The translations under genes were made by a program, and so were the position numbers. From Mageeibacillus indolicus UPII9-5 (GTDB lineage: Bacteria; Bacillota; Clostridia; Saccharofermentanales; Fastidiosipilaceae): a DNA stretch of 64,000 nt. The notes under the pieces were generated by a model, which searched no databases, was not told the origin of the DNA, and saw only the letters and a list, made by a program, of their open reading frames with translations. Location of the stretch: the NCBI RefSeq assembly GCF_000025225.2, contig NC_013895.2, positions 620,001 through 684,000 on the forward strand, written 5' to 3'. Shown piece by piece: positions 53,592-62,718 of this stretch. Position 1 is the stretch's first letter; each line of letters begins with the position of its first letter.

Positions 53592-54512
53592 ATGGGAAAA
53601 TATGCTGTAAAACGGATAGCTGGAGCAATTCCGCTCCTGTTGGTGATATCTTTTTTGGTGTTCATGTTCATTCACCTTATCCCGGGTGATCCGGCAAGGC
53701 AAATTGCCGGAAAAGATGCAACGATTGCCGATGTTGAACTGGTCAGAAGCCAACTTGGCCTGAATAAACCGTTGCTGAATCAATATATAGACTATATGCG
53801 CGGCTTGGTGACGGGAGACTTGGGTCAATCGATAAAGAACGGTAAAACGGTTGTCGACACGATTGTGCCGTGCTTTTATCCTACTATTATGCTTACTTTT
53901 TGTTCCATGGCTTGGGCGGCGGTTATCGGGGTGCTCATCGGCATTGTTTCTGCTGTAAAGCGTGGGAGATTCATGGATTATCTCGGTATGATAATTGCTA
54001 TTTCTGGAATATCGTTACCTTCATTTTGGCTCGGCTTGGAGCTCATCCAATTTTTTTCGGTGGAAATCGGAATTTTACCGACCGGAGGTTTGGACGGTTG
54101 GCGGAATTACATATTGCCCTCACTGACGATGGGTTCAGGTATTATGGCTGTTTTAGCCCGTTTCACCCGTTCTTCGATGTTGGAATCGCTGAAAGAAGAT
54201 TATGTTCGTACGGCCAGAGCCAAGGGTCTCGGCGAGTATTTAGTCGTGATGCGTCATGCTTTTAAAAATTCTCTGATCGAAATAGTGACTGTTGGGGGAC
54301 TGCAAATCGGCGGGCTTTTATCTGGGTCAGTTATGACGGAAACGGTTTTTTCGATACCGGGGCTTGGGCGATTATTAGTTGATTCAATAAATTTTCGCGA
54401 CTATAAAGTTGTACAAGCTTTATTACTGTTCTTTTCCGTTGAATACATACTTATAAATTTAATCGTTGATCTGCTTTACGGAGTTATAAATCCTAAAGTG
54501 CGATATAATTGA
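53592..54512 (+). CDS. Peptide-type ABC transporter permease 1 (DppB/OppB)
   Basis: A 306-aa inner-membrane subunit with six helices. The N-terminus YAVKRIAGAIPLLLVISFLV, the conserved HLIPGDPA, and the EAA loop (EYLVVMRHAFKNSLIEIVTV with preceding VRTARAKGLG) are typical of OppB/DppB. It forms the channel with the next gene product. ATG 53592 follows AGGAGG; a longer frame from 53526 lacks a site. Confidence 0.93.
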   Translation: MGKYAVKRIAGAIPLLLVISFLVFMFIHLIPGDPARQIAGKDATIADVELVRSQLGLNKPLLNQYIDYMRGLVTGDLGQSIKNGKTVVDTIVPCFYPTIMLTFCSMAWAAVIGVLIGIVSAVKRGRFMDYLGMIIAISGISLPSFWLGLELIQFFSVEIGILPTGGLDGWRNYILPSLTMGSGIMAVLARFTRSSMLESLKEDYVRTARAKGLGEYLVVMRHAFKNSLIEIVTVGGLQIGGLLSGSVMTETVFSIPGLGRLLVDSINFRDYKVVQALLLFFSVEYILINLIVDLLYGVINPKVRYN

Positions 54513-54522
54513 GAGGTGAAAG

Positions 54523-55485
54523 ATGAACAATAACAAAGCTGTTAATTCTAATCCAGCGGGGCGAAAAGGTTTATCCTCGCATCCCTCATCACTTCCGCCG
54601 GCGGCAGGATCAGCTGCCTTAGCTGCGGCCGAGGCCTTGCCTTTGGCGAAAAATAAGTATAAGGAATTTGTCAAAAAATTTATCCGGCGCAAGACAGCAG
54701 TAGTTGCCCTTATATTTATACTATTTTTGCTTATTGTGGCGGCTTTAGGTCCAGAAATTGCGCCTTACGATGCGAATCAACCGGATTATAATAATCTTCT
54801 TTCACCCCCCAGTGCCGAGCATATTTGGGGCACGGACGAATTTGGTCGCGATATTTTTAGCCGACTGCTGGCCGGAACACGGCTCTCTCTTCTGTCAGCA
54901 CTCAGTGCGACGATAGTGGGGGCATCAATCGGAATTATTCTGGGACTTTTGGCCGGATATTACGGCGGCTGGATCAATGCTTTGGTTATGCGCGGCAGTG
55001 ATGTGCTTTTTGCTTTCCCGGATATTTTGCTGGCTATTGCCATTGTGGCGATAATCGGTCCAGGCATGGTAAATGTCGTCATCGCAGTGGCCGTATTCAC
55101 GATACCATCCTTTGCCCGTATCGTGCGAAGTGCGACGTTGACAGTTAAGGAAGCACCGTATGTAGAAGTTGCCCGTTCAATCGGGTGTAAAGACAGGCGT
55201 ATTTTATGGATACATGTTTTCCCCGGTACTGTTCAATCGATGATCGTCAATTTTACTATGCGGGTAGGCACGGCGATTTTGGCTGCATCCTCCCTAAGCT
55301 TTTTAGGATTCGGTGCTAATGTTACGGAACCGGACTGGGGGGCAATGCTTTCACAGGGCCGCAATTATCTCAATACAGCTCCGTATATCGTGCTTTTCCC
55401 TGGCATGCTTATCTTTTTAACGGTTCTGGCGTTTAACTTGTTGGGTGACGGGTTGCGTGACACCCTTGATCCTAAACTCAATTAG
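54523..55485 (+). CDS. Peptide-type ABC transporter permease 2 (DppC/OppC)
   Basis: A 320-aa permease. After a Pro/Ala-rich cytoplasmic start of about 45 residues come the OppC landmarks HIWGTDEFGRDIFSRLLAGT, and the EAA loop VEVARSIGCKDRRILWIHVF. The C-terminal FNLLGDGLRDTLDPK is the family's usual end. It pairs with the preceding permease. AGAGGTGAAAG precedes ATG 54523. Confidence 0.93.
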   Translation: MNNNKAVNSNPAGRKGLSSHPSSLPPAAGSAALAAAEALPLAKNKYKEFVKKFIRRKTAVVALIFILFLLIVAALGPEIAPYDANQPDYNNLLSPPSAEHIWGTDEFGRDIFSRLLAGTRLSLLSALSATIVGASIGIILGLLAGYYGGWINALVMRGSDVLFAFPDILLAIAIVAIIGPGMVNVVIAVAVFTIPSFARIVRSATLTVKEAPYVEVARSIGCKDRRILWIHVFPGTVQSMIVNFTMRVGTAILAASSLSFLGFGANVTEPDWGAMLSQGRNYLNTAPYIVLFPGMLIFLTVLAFNLLGDGLRDTLDPKLN

Positions 55486-55494
55486 GAGGACGTA

Positions 55495-56496
55495 ATGAGT
55501 AACAAATTGTTAGAAGTAAACAATCTGCGCACGGAATTTAAGCGAGATAAAACTTGGGTAACGGCGGTTAACAAAGTTTCGTTTGACCTTGAGCAGGGAG
55601 AAATTGTCGGTTTGGTCGGCGAGTCAGGCTGCGGAAAATCGGTTACGTCTTTGTCAATAATGCGCCTTTTAGCACAGGAATCAAGTCGCATAAGTGCTGA
55701 TAGCATTCGGCTTAATGGTGAGGACATATTGCATTTGGGCAGGCGTGAGATGCGCGATGTGCGCGGTCATCGTATGGCGATGATTTTTCAAGAACCTATG
55801 AACTCTTTAAATCCGTGTATGCGCATTGGAAAGCAGATTATGGAAGCTGTTTTGCTCCATAATTCTATAAGCAAAGCGGCTGCTTACGAAAAAGCACATC
55901 AGTCGCTTAAGCTGGTCGGAATACCTGAACCGGACATGACTTTGAATAGTTATCCTCATCAGCTTTCAGGTGGGATGTGTCAACGGGTTATGATTGCTAT
56001 GGCGATGTCGTGTGAGCCGGAACTTTTGATTGCTGATGAACCGACAACTGCCTTAGATGTAACGATTCAAGCTCAAATCTTGGAGCTTATGGAAGGCATA
56101 AGAGAAAAAAAGGGGACAGGCATTTTGCTCATTACGCATGATCTAGGAGTGGTGGCCGAGATGTGTTCCCGGGTCATCGTTATGTATGCTGGCAGAATTG
56201 TCGAAGAAGCAAAGGTAAATGACTTGTTCGAAGCTCCCTTGCACCCTTATACTTGCGGTTTGATTGAGTCCGTGCCGAAACTGGGCAGTAATGTGACGCG
56301 GCTTCCTTCCATTCCTGGCAGTGTGCCGGATTTGGCCGCAATGCCGCAAGGCTGCAAATTTGCACCGCGCTGTCGTTTTGCTCAGGAAATATGTTTCCAT
56401 GAAGAACCGGAATTACAGGTCGATAAGACGGACACAGGGCGAAAATGTCGTTGCCATTTGGCAGGCAAATTAAAACTTGGTCTGGAGGTGAGATGA
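55495..56496 (+). CDS. Peptide-type ABC transporter ATPase (DppD/OppD)
   Basis: The 333-aa ATPase has Walker A GLVGESGCGKSVTSLSIM, signature YPHQLSGGMCQRVMIAMAM, Walker B LLIADEPTTALDVT and H-loop LITHDLGVVAEM. The C-terminal region with MPQGCKFAPRCRFAQEICF carries the Cys motif that binds an iron-sulfur cluster in Dpp/Opp ATPases. It follows the permease by 9 nt. Confidence 0.94.
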   Translation: MSNKLLEVNNLRTEFKRDKTWVTAVNKVSFDLEQGEIVGLVGESGCGKSVTSLSIMRLLAQESSRISADSIRLNGEDILHLGRREMRDVRGHRMAMIFQEPMNSLNPCMRIGKQIMEAVLLHNSISKAAAYEKAHQSLKLVGIPEPDMTLNSYPHQLSGGMCQRVMIAMAMSCEPELLIADEPTTALDVTIQAQILELMEGIREKKGTGILLITHDLGVVAEMCSRVIVMYAGRIVEEAKVNDLFEAPLHPYTCGLIESVPKLGSNVTRLPSIPGSVPDLAAMPQGCKFAPRCRFAQEICFHEEPELQVDKTDTGRKCRCHLAGKLKLGLEVR

Positions 56497-56500
56497 GACT

Positions 56501-57475
56501 ATGCCGAAAGAATTGGTAAAAGTTGAAGATTTGACCAAAGTTTTTACAGTAAATACCGGTATGTTCGGCAACAAAAAGCAGGTTCATGCGGTTAATGGTC
56601 TGAATTTTTCCATCCTGCAAGGCGAAACATTCTCTTTAGTTGGGGAATCAGGCTGTGGCAAGTCTACGACCGGACGGCTGATTAATCGCTTGCTTAAACC
56701 GTCATCCGGGCGAGTATATTTTTCCGATAGGGAAATTACCAATCTCGATGAGCGTTCTATGCGCAGCTTGCGTTCCGAAATCCAGATGATTTTTCAAGAT
56801 CCTTACGGATCGCTTAATCCGCGGATACGGGTGCGGGATCTGATTGCTGAACCACTGCTGATTCATACTAATTTAAGTGCTGGTGAGCGGCTTAAAAAGG
56901 TACATGAATTATTGGAAGTGGTCGGCTTAAGTCCAGCACATGGCGAGCGTTATCCCCATGAGTTTTCTGGCGGCCAACGGCAACGTATCGGTATAGCCCG
57001 TGCGTTATCGGTGCAACCGCGCCTAATTATAGCGGATGAACCTGTTTCGGCTTTAGATGTTTCAATTCAAGCTCAGGTGCTGAACTTATTACAAGATTTG
57101 CAACATCAATATAATCTTACATATCTCTTCATTTCGCATGATTTAAGCGTGGTGGAGATGATTTCCGACCGAATTGCAGTAATGTATTTAGGCACGATTG
57201 TGGAAGTGGGAAATAAGACGGAGTTATATTCGCATCCGGTTCATCCGTATACGAGGGCGCTTTTATCTGCTGTGCCTATACCCGATCCTCATGGAAAACG
57301 TGAGCGTATTATTCTACATGGAGATCTGCCGAGTCCGACAGATTTGCCGCGGGGGTGCTTATTTCAAACCAGATGTCGTTATTGCACTGAAAAATGTCGC
57401 AAGGAAGTCCCGTCAGAGGTTAAGCTTACGGCTACTCATATGGTCAAGTGCCATTATCCGCTGACGAGCGAGTGA
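56501..57475 (+). CDS. Peptide-type ABC transporter ATPase (DppF/OppF)
   Basis: The second ATPase of the heterodimer (324 aa): Walker A SLVGESGCGKSTTGRLIN, signature PHEFSGGQRQRIGIARAL, Walker B LIIADEPVSALDVS, H-loop FISHDLSVVEMI, and the terminal FQTRCRYCTEKC cysteine motif. GGAGGTGAG lies upstream of ATG 56501. The operon continues with a fucosidase gene 105 nt downstream without an obvious terminator. Confidence 0.94.
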   Translation: MPKELVKVEDLTKVFTVNTGMFGNKKQVHAVNGLNFSILQGETFSLVGESGCGKSTTGRLINRLLKPSSGRVYFSDREITNLDERSMRSLRSEIQMIFQDPYGSLNPRIRVRDLIAEPLLIHTNLSAGERLKKVHELLEVVGLSPAHGERYPHEFSGGQRQRIGIARALSVQPRLIIADEPVSALDVSIQAQVLNLLQDLQHQYNLTYLFISHDLSVVEMISDRIAVMYLGTIVEVGNKTELYSHPVHPYTRALLSAVPIPDPHGKRERIILHGDLPSPTDLPRGCLFQTRCRYCTEKCRKEVPSEVKLTATHMVKCHYPLTSE

Positions 57476-57579
57476 AAAGTGATTGCTGGTCCTTGTCGAC
57501 CAATTATGTTCGACTGCTGGAATACTTTACAACGATTACTTACTTTTACAATAAATACTTATTTTTGAAGAGGAACAAC

Positions 57580-58884
57580 ATGTATAAATTTGATAAAGAA
57601 GAGTATTTGCGACGTACGGCTTGGTATCGTGAGGCCAGATTCGGCATGTTCATTCACTTCGGTTTGTATGCGATTCCGGCTCGTGGCGAATGGGTTCGCA
57701 GTACTGAAGAAATGAACCGCGAAGAATATATGAAATATTTCGACGAGTTTAATCCGTTGGAATATGACCCGCGAAGTTGGGCCGAACAGGCAAAGGCGGC
57801 CGGTATGAAGTACATCGTTCTTACGGCCAAACACCATGACGGTTTTTGCTTATTTGATAGCAAGTACACCAATTTTAAAGTCACCAATACCAAGTATAAG
57901 CGTGACATGATTAAGGAATATGTCGAGGCGGTACGGGCGGTGGGGCTGCGCGTAGGTTTGTATTTCAGCTTGCTCGACTGGTATCATGATGATTTCCCGC
58001 ACTACGGTGACTTATTTCATCCCATGCGCCACAATGCTGCTTATTCAAACGAAAAAAGAAACTTTGCCAATTATATCAAATACATGCATAACCAAGTGGA
58101 AGAACTTTGCAGTAATTATGGCAAGATAGATATTCTATGGTTTGATTTTTCCTATAAAGGAATGCGCGCGGAGCAGTGGGAAGCTGAACGTCTGATTCAA
58201 ATGGTGCGACGTTTACAGCCGGAAATTATTATTGACAATCGTTTGGAAGTCAGCGGTGAAGGCTATGGCTCACTTGCGACTGCCAATCCTACCCCGTATC
58301 ACGGGGATTTTGTCAGTCCCGAAAAAATTATTCCGCCTCAAGGTATTAAAGGTGAGGATGGCACAGATTTGCTTTGGGAAGCTTGCATCACAATGAACAA
58401 CAATTGGGGTTATTGCGCTACGGACAGCTATTATAAGCCTGCTTCGATGCTAATCAAAAAACTGGTGGAGTGTGTTTCCAAAGGTGGCAACATGTTGCTG
58501 AATGTCGGTCCCGATGCCAAGGGCGTTTTTCCGCCGGAAGCCCAAAATATTTTGCACGAAATAGCAGCTTGGATGCATTTAAATGAAGATTCTGTTCATG
58601 GATGCGGTAAGTCGATTCTCCCTAAACCGGAATTTGGGCGGATTACGGCCAAAGAAGGTAAGCTTTATTTTCACGTTTTTGATAATACCGTAGGCCCGTT
58701 GCCGTTGATTGGTATACCGGTGGAAAAAATTTGTTCCATAAGATATCTAGCTACCGGGGCTGAGATACCAGTGTCAACCAGCTGGACGCACAGCGACTAT
58801 CCGGACATCGTTTTTGCTGATTTAGGGCCTAATCCGGTCTTGCCGGATCAGACGGATACGGTCATTGAGGTAACCACAAGGTAG
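57580..58884 (+). CDS. Alpha-L-fucosidase, GH29 family
   Basis: The 434-aa protein fits GH29: RFGMFIHFGLYAIPARGEW near the start, AKHHDGFCLF (83-92) and the likely nucleophile Asp189 in ILWFDFSYKG. It hydrolyses alpha-linked fucose from glycans, and some GH29 members have broader specificity. There is no signal peptide, so it probably acts in the cytoplasm on imported oligosaccharides. ATG 57580 follows GAAGAGGA; the frame is open much further upstream but without a start signal. Its position after an Opp-type transporter suggests a glycan-uptake unit (inference). Confidence 0.88.
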   Translation: MYKFDKEEYLRRTAWYREARFGMFIHFGLYAIPARGEWVRSTEEMNREEYMKYFDEFNPLEYDPRSWAEQAKAAGMKYIVLTAKHHDGFCLFDSKYTNFKVTNTKYKRDMIKEYVEAVRAVGLRVGLYFSLLDWYHDDFPHYGDLFHPMRHNAAYSNEKRNFANYIKYMHNQVEELCSNYGKIDILWFDFSYKGMRAEQWEAERLIQMVRRLQPEIIIDNRLEVSGEGYGSLATANPTPYHGDFVSPEKIIPPQGIKGEDGTDLLWEACITMNNNWGYCATDSYYKPASMLIKKLVECVSKGGNMLLNVGPDAKGVFPPEAQNILHEIAAWMHLNEDSVHGCGKSILPKPEFGRITAKEGKLYFHVFDNTVGPLPLIGIPVEKICSIRYLATGAEIPVSTSWTHSDYPDIVFADLGPNPVLPDQTDTVIEVTTR

Positions 58885-58934
58885 TTTGCGGACAATTTAT
58901 AAGACAATTTACCAAGTGATTTACGCAATTGCGA

Positions 58935-58970
58935 ACGATAATAGTAAACGATAATAGTAAACGATAAGTA
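58935..58970 (+). repeat. 13-bp tandem repeat upstream of cutC
   Basis: ACGATAATAGTAA is at 58935-58947 and 58948-58960, with a partial third copy ACGATAAG from 58961. A looser AATTT-rich series precedes it (58893-58925). Confidence 0.8.
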
Positions 58971-59008
58971 GAAGAAAAACGTGCGTCAAATGAAAGGATA
59001 TTATTTGT

Positions 59009-59794
59009 ATGGAAAAAATTTTTCGCAAAGATAAGTTCGTTTTAGAAGCTTGTATTGATTCCTATGCTTCGGCACTGGCAGCTTGTGCCGGCGGGGCCGA
59101 TCGAGCCGAATTGTGTGCGAATTTGATCATCGGTGGAACCACGCCTTCCGGATTTCTGTATAAAAAAATTGAGGATGATTGTGGGTTAGCTTGCAATATT
59201 TTAATCAGACCTCGTTTTGGTGATTTTTGTTATAATGCGGTGGAGTTGAGCGAAATTGGTGCTGCTGTGACCATGTTTCGGAAGTTGGGCGCGGCAGGTG
59301 TGGTTGTCGGTTGTCTTACGCCGGAAGGGGAGCTTAATGTGCCGGCAATGGCTAAGTTACGTGAGCTTGCCGGACCGAACATGCATTTTACGTTGCATCG
59401 AGCTTTTGACATGGTGCGCGATCCCGAAGAAACTTTGCGCAAGGCCATAGAATTGGGGATTGATACTGTTTTAACTTCAGGAAAGCAAAATTCGGCATTA
59501 AACGGGGCTGATCTCTTGCGAAAACTGGTCAAGTTGGCAGAAAATAAAATAAACATACTAGTCGGCGGCGGAGTCAGTCCGGTGAATATTGCCGAGCTTC
59601 ATCAAAAAACCGGGGCCACAAATTACCATATGTCAGGAAAAATGATAATTGACAGCCCGATGCGATATCGTAATCCGAAGGTTAACATGGGATTACCAGG
59701 CCTAAGTGAATACGAAATTTGGCAGACCGACACGCAAAAAATAAAGGCGGCCAAAGCTATTTTGGCTGAACTTGCAGGTAAACAAGGCAATTAA
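59009..59794 (+). CDS. cutC: CutC-family protein
   Basis: CutC proteins are TIM-barrels annotated as copper homeostasis factors, but their biochemical role is unproven. The start FVLEACIDSYASALAACAGG and ADRAELCANLIIGGTTPS is characteristic, as are FTLHRAFDMVRDPEETL and ILVGGGVSPVNI. Length (261 aa) is standard. It begins 124 nt after the fucosidase gene and may be co-transcribed. AAAGGATA precedes ATG 59009. Confidence 0.88.
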   Translation: MEKIFRKDKFVLEACIDSYASALAACAGGADRAELCANLIIGGTTPSGFLYKKIEDDCGLACNILIRPRFGDFCYNAVELSEIGAAVTMFRKLGAAGVVVGCLTPEGELNVPAMAKLRELAGPNMHFTLHRAFDMVRDPEETLRKAIELGIDTVLTSGKQNSALNGADLLRKLVKLAENKINILVGGGVSPVNIAELHQKTGATNYHMSGKMIIDSPMRYRNPKVNMGLPGLSEYEIWQTDTQKIKAAKAILAELAGKQGN

Positions 59795-59838
59795 AATCAG
59801 TAACGCCGGTTGTTGGTACAAGTAATTTTATTTTGCGA

Positions 59839-59903
59839 GATTACACATCGACATTACACAGCTAGATTACACAGCTAGATTACACATTGAGGTTACACAT
59901 GGA
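59839..59903 (+). repeat. Five-copy 13-bp tandem repeat running into the transglutaminase start codon
   Basis: Units GATTACACATCGA, CATTACACAGCTA, GATTACACAGCTA, GATTACACATTGA and GGTTACACATGGA occupy 59839-59903 without gaps. The final unit contains the ATG (59899), and its neighbour provides the GAGG ribosome binding site. The TTACACA core recurs every 13 bp. Confidence 0.95.
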
Positions 59904-62637
59904 CTTTCTAAGCCGAAATAAGCTTAAAATTGAAGAAGACTATCAAAAACGTCGGCAAATTTGGCCGGAGCTTTATTCAAATATTGACAATAGTTTGCAA
60001 AAAATAACAGACCATGATTTACAAACGGCTTTGAAGTATCTCTATGCTTATATGCCGGACAGTGACGCAGCTAACGGCGAATTTGAATGTTATGAAGATT
60101 TTGCTAAGGTAGCCGTCAGTTTGTGGCAAAGTGAACAATCAGTACGGGCATTGCCGGAAGAAATATTTTTGGAGTATGTTTTGTCGCATCGGGTAAATGA
60201 TGAAGAAATACGGCCTTGCCGCAGTGTGTTCAGGTGTGACTTGACCCGATATTTGAAAGAGATTGAACCGGCGTTCCAACTTGACACGATAGACACGGTA
60301 CTGGAGGTAAATTTTTGGTGCGCGAGGGAAATAACTTATAAAAGCACGGATGACCGAACTTTATCTTCAATAGCGGTTTATCGGCGCGGTAACGGACGCT
60401 GCGGGGAAGAATCGAGTTTCCTAGTGCAGGCTTTACGAAGCATCGGCATTCCGGCGCGTCAGGTTTACGCGCCTCGCTGGTCACATTGTGACGACAATCA
60501 TGCGTGGGTTGAAGTTTACATTAAAGGCCAATGGTATTTTATGGGGGCGGCTGAACCTCAACCGATAATTAATCTCGGCTGGTTTAACAGTGCAGCTTCA
60601 CGTGCCATGCTGATTCATTCACGCTGTTTCGGGCCTTTTGCGGTTGAAACGGCTAACTTGATAAGTACGTCAAGCACGGCTTTAAGTCTAGATGATATTC
60701 GTCTGAATTCGCCGGTAATGCGGCCTGAAATCGGTTCAAAACTTACTTTGCTTAATCAACTGCCACGTTATGCTTTGACAAAATTGATTACGATCCGAAT
60801 CAAGAAATCGGACGGCCAAGCGGCAAGTGGCGCGCGGGTTAATATCGCTGTACTTAACTATAGCAGATACATAAACATTGCTGCTTTGATAAGCGATGCC
60901 GCCGGTGAAGTTAAATTGGTGACCGGCTACGGCAGTCTATATTTGTCTGCCCAAAGTGAGGATGAGCTGGTAGAAACTATGATTGATGCTGAGAAGCAAT
61001 CTTCATTTGAATTGACTTTGATCCCGAATTTTTTCCGACAAAAGGTTGCTGATCAAAATGATCTGACAACCTATGTCAAGTTCAAGGCTCCGCATGACGC
61101 CCCGGTTCAGGAGAAAAGGCCGACTGTAGAAATGGCTGCGGCGACTAAAAAAAGATTGCATGAATTGGCTGTGGTACGGCAGCAAAAAGAAGTAAACTAC
61201 ATAAACCCGGCTTTGACTGAGTTCAAACAAAAACGCGCTAATAATGTTGCTCTTTCAGTTTCCAGTAATGCAGCAAGCAATGCGATAGATAATGCTACAA
61301 GCAATGCTGCAGGAAATAGGGAAGGTTCCGCCGCCGCGCCAGATTCCCTCGATGATATTTTAAAAAATGCCTTGACCGCTAAAGATTTGACCGATATCAC
61401 GCTACCTGTTTTGATTGACCATTTCGGGGGTGATTTGTCGAACTGTTCCGGTTACGCCGAAGAAATTTTTGTTAAGTATATTTTAAGTCCACGTATCTAC
61501 AATGAAATATTAAGTGCGTTTCGCGTTAAACTAAAAAAGGCTGTCGGTGAAGAAGTATTGGCGAAGTGGCGAAGACAACCGCGAACGGTTACTACTTGGA
61601 TAGCGGAGAATATTGTTGTTCCGGTTGAAGATAATGCGGATAAGTTGCCTATTTTGCCGGCAGCGGCAGTGAAATATGGACGGGTTAATAACCGGCTCAG
61701 TTACAAATTATTGACGGTTGCCTTGCTGAGAACGGCAGGTGTTCCGGCCCGCTTAAATCCGGTAGATTTCACGGTTGAATATTATTTAAACAGCGTTTTT
61801 GAACCACTAGAATCAACCTTGACCAAACTTCCCTTGATCATCCGTAAAACTGGAGAAAGTGACTGGACTTACGGGCAAAATTTCAGCTTGACCAAAGTGG
61901 ATACAACAGATATTACGGAAGCAAATATTGACTTGTGTGGTTGCCAATTTAAACAAAACGAGTTGTACACGGTTTTGCCGCAAGGAATATATCGCCTGTT
62001 GATGACAACTAGGCTGCCGAACGGTGATCAATATGTCGCGCAAAAATTAATTGCCTTATGTGACGGCGATTGTAAGCGTGAAGGCAAGAAAAATGATAAG
62101 GGCAATGGTGATAGCCGCAGCGCAAGCCAGGGGCAAGGCGAACAGATAACTGTGGTAAGCTTGCTTGAACATCACTTAACCACTGAAGAATTACAGGTGA
62201 AGCTAAGCTTGCCACCGATTTTCCTCGGCCTAAATTCAGAAATAAATTTAACAAGTTTAATTCATGCCGGCAAGCGTATCTTTATCTGGCTGGAAGAAAC
62301 ACGTGAGCCTACTGAACATCTTTTAAATGAAATGGCGGAAAACAAAACTGCTATGGCGGCCTATGAGGGAAAGGTGGTTTTCTGCCTACGTTCGAAAAAT
62401 GCTGCAACTGACAGAAATATTAGCCGAATTTGCCGTATTTTCCCACAAATAAAATTGGAAGTTGATCCTGACTTTAGCCAAATTGAGAAGGTGGGGCGCA
62501 GAATGTATGTAAATCACGAAAACTTGCCGCTACTGCTGCTAACCGACGGAGACAATAATGGCATTTATTGTACTTCAGGTTACAATGTCGGCAGCATAGA
62601 TATGTTGCTTAAAGTAATTCGGCAGGCTTCGCTATAA
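59899..62637 (+). CDS. Large transglutaminase-like protein with second degenerate domain and thioredoxin-like end
   Basis: In this 912-aa protein, a transglutaminase core has Cys168 in YRRGNGRCGEESSF, then IGIPARQVYAPRW and His201 in CDDNHAWVEVYIKGQW, followed by FMGAAEPQP, where Glu219 stands near the usual Asp position. A carboxypeptidase-like beta region follows. A second, similar segment (about 595-620, YKLLTVALLRTAGVPARLNP) lacks the Cys and is probably non-catalytic. A low-complexity Asn/Ala stretch (about 455-475) separates them. The C-terminal 130 residues (KRIFIWLEETREP to SGYNVGSIDMLLKVI) look thioredoxin-like. Such proteins are predicted cytoplasmic peptidases or amidases of unknown substrate. 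No signal peptide is seen. ATG 59899 lies within the tandem repeat. Confidence 0.75.
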   Translation: MDFLSRNKLKIEEDYQKRRQIWPELYSNIDNSLQKITDHDLQTALKYLYAYMPDSDAANGEFECYEDFAKVAVSLWQSEQSVRALPEEIFLEYVLSHRVNDEEIRPCRSVFRCDLTRYLKEIEPAFQLDTIDTVLEVNFWCAREITYKSTDDRTLSSIAVYRRGNGRCGEESSFLVQALRSIGIPARQVYAPRWSHCDDNHAWVEVYIKGQWYFMGAAEPQPIINLGWFNSAASRAMLIHSRCFGPFAVETANLISTSSTALSLDDIRLNSPVMRPEIGSKLTLLNQLPRYALTKLITIRIKKSDGQAASGARVNIAVLNYSRYINIAALISDAAGEVKLVTGYGSLYLSAQSEDELVETMIDAEKQSSFELTLIPNFFRQKVADQNDLTTYVKFKAPHDAPVQEKRPTVEMAAATKKRLHELAVVRQQKEVNYINPALTEFKQKRANNVALSVSSNAASNAIDNATSNAAGNREGSAAAPDSLDDILKNALTAKDLTDITLPVLIDHFGGDLSNCSGYAEEIFVKYILSPRIYNEILSAFRVKLKKAVGEEVLAKWRRQPRTVTTWIAENIVVPVEDNADKLPILPAAAVKYGRVNNRLSYKLLTVALLRTAGVPARLNPVDFTVEYYLNSVFEPLESTLTKLPLIIRKTGESDWTYGQNFSLTKVDTTDITEANIDLCGCQFKQNELYTVLPQGIYRLLMTTRLPNGDQYVAQKLIALCDGDCKREGKKNDKGNGDSRSASQGQGEQITVVSLLEHHLTTEELQVKLSLPPIFLGLNSEINLTSLIHAGKRIFIWLEETREPTEHLLNEMAENKTAMAAYEGKVVFCLRSKNAATDRNISRICRIFPQIKLEVDPDFSQIEKVGRRMYVNHENLPLLLLTDGDNNGIYCTSGYNVGSIDMLLKVIRQASL

Positions 62638-62718
62638 GAACTTGGTTACAAAGTTGGTTAATTGTGCTAAAATAAAAAACTATAAATTCAAATTTAAAAC
62701 GGAAATCGAGGAGCAATT

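Noticed and set aside
59839-59903. CRISPR array
   Set aside because: The repeats are 13 bp with no unique spacers, and no cas gene is in the window.
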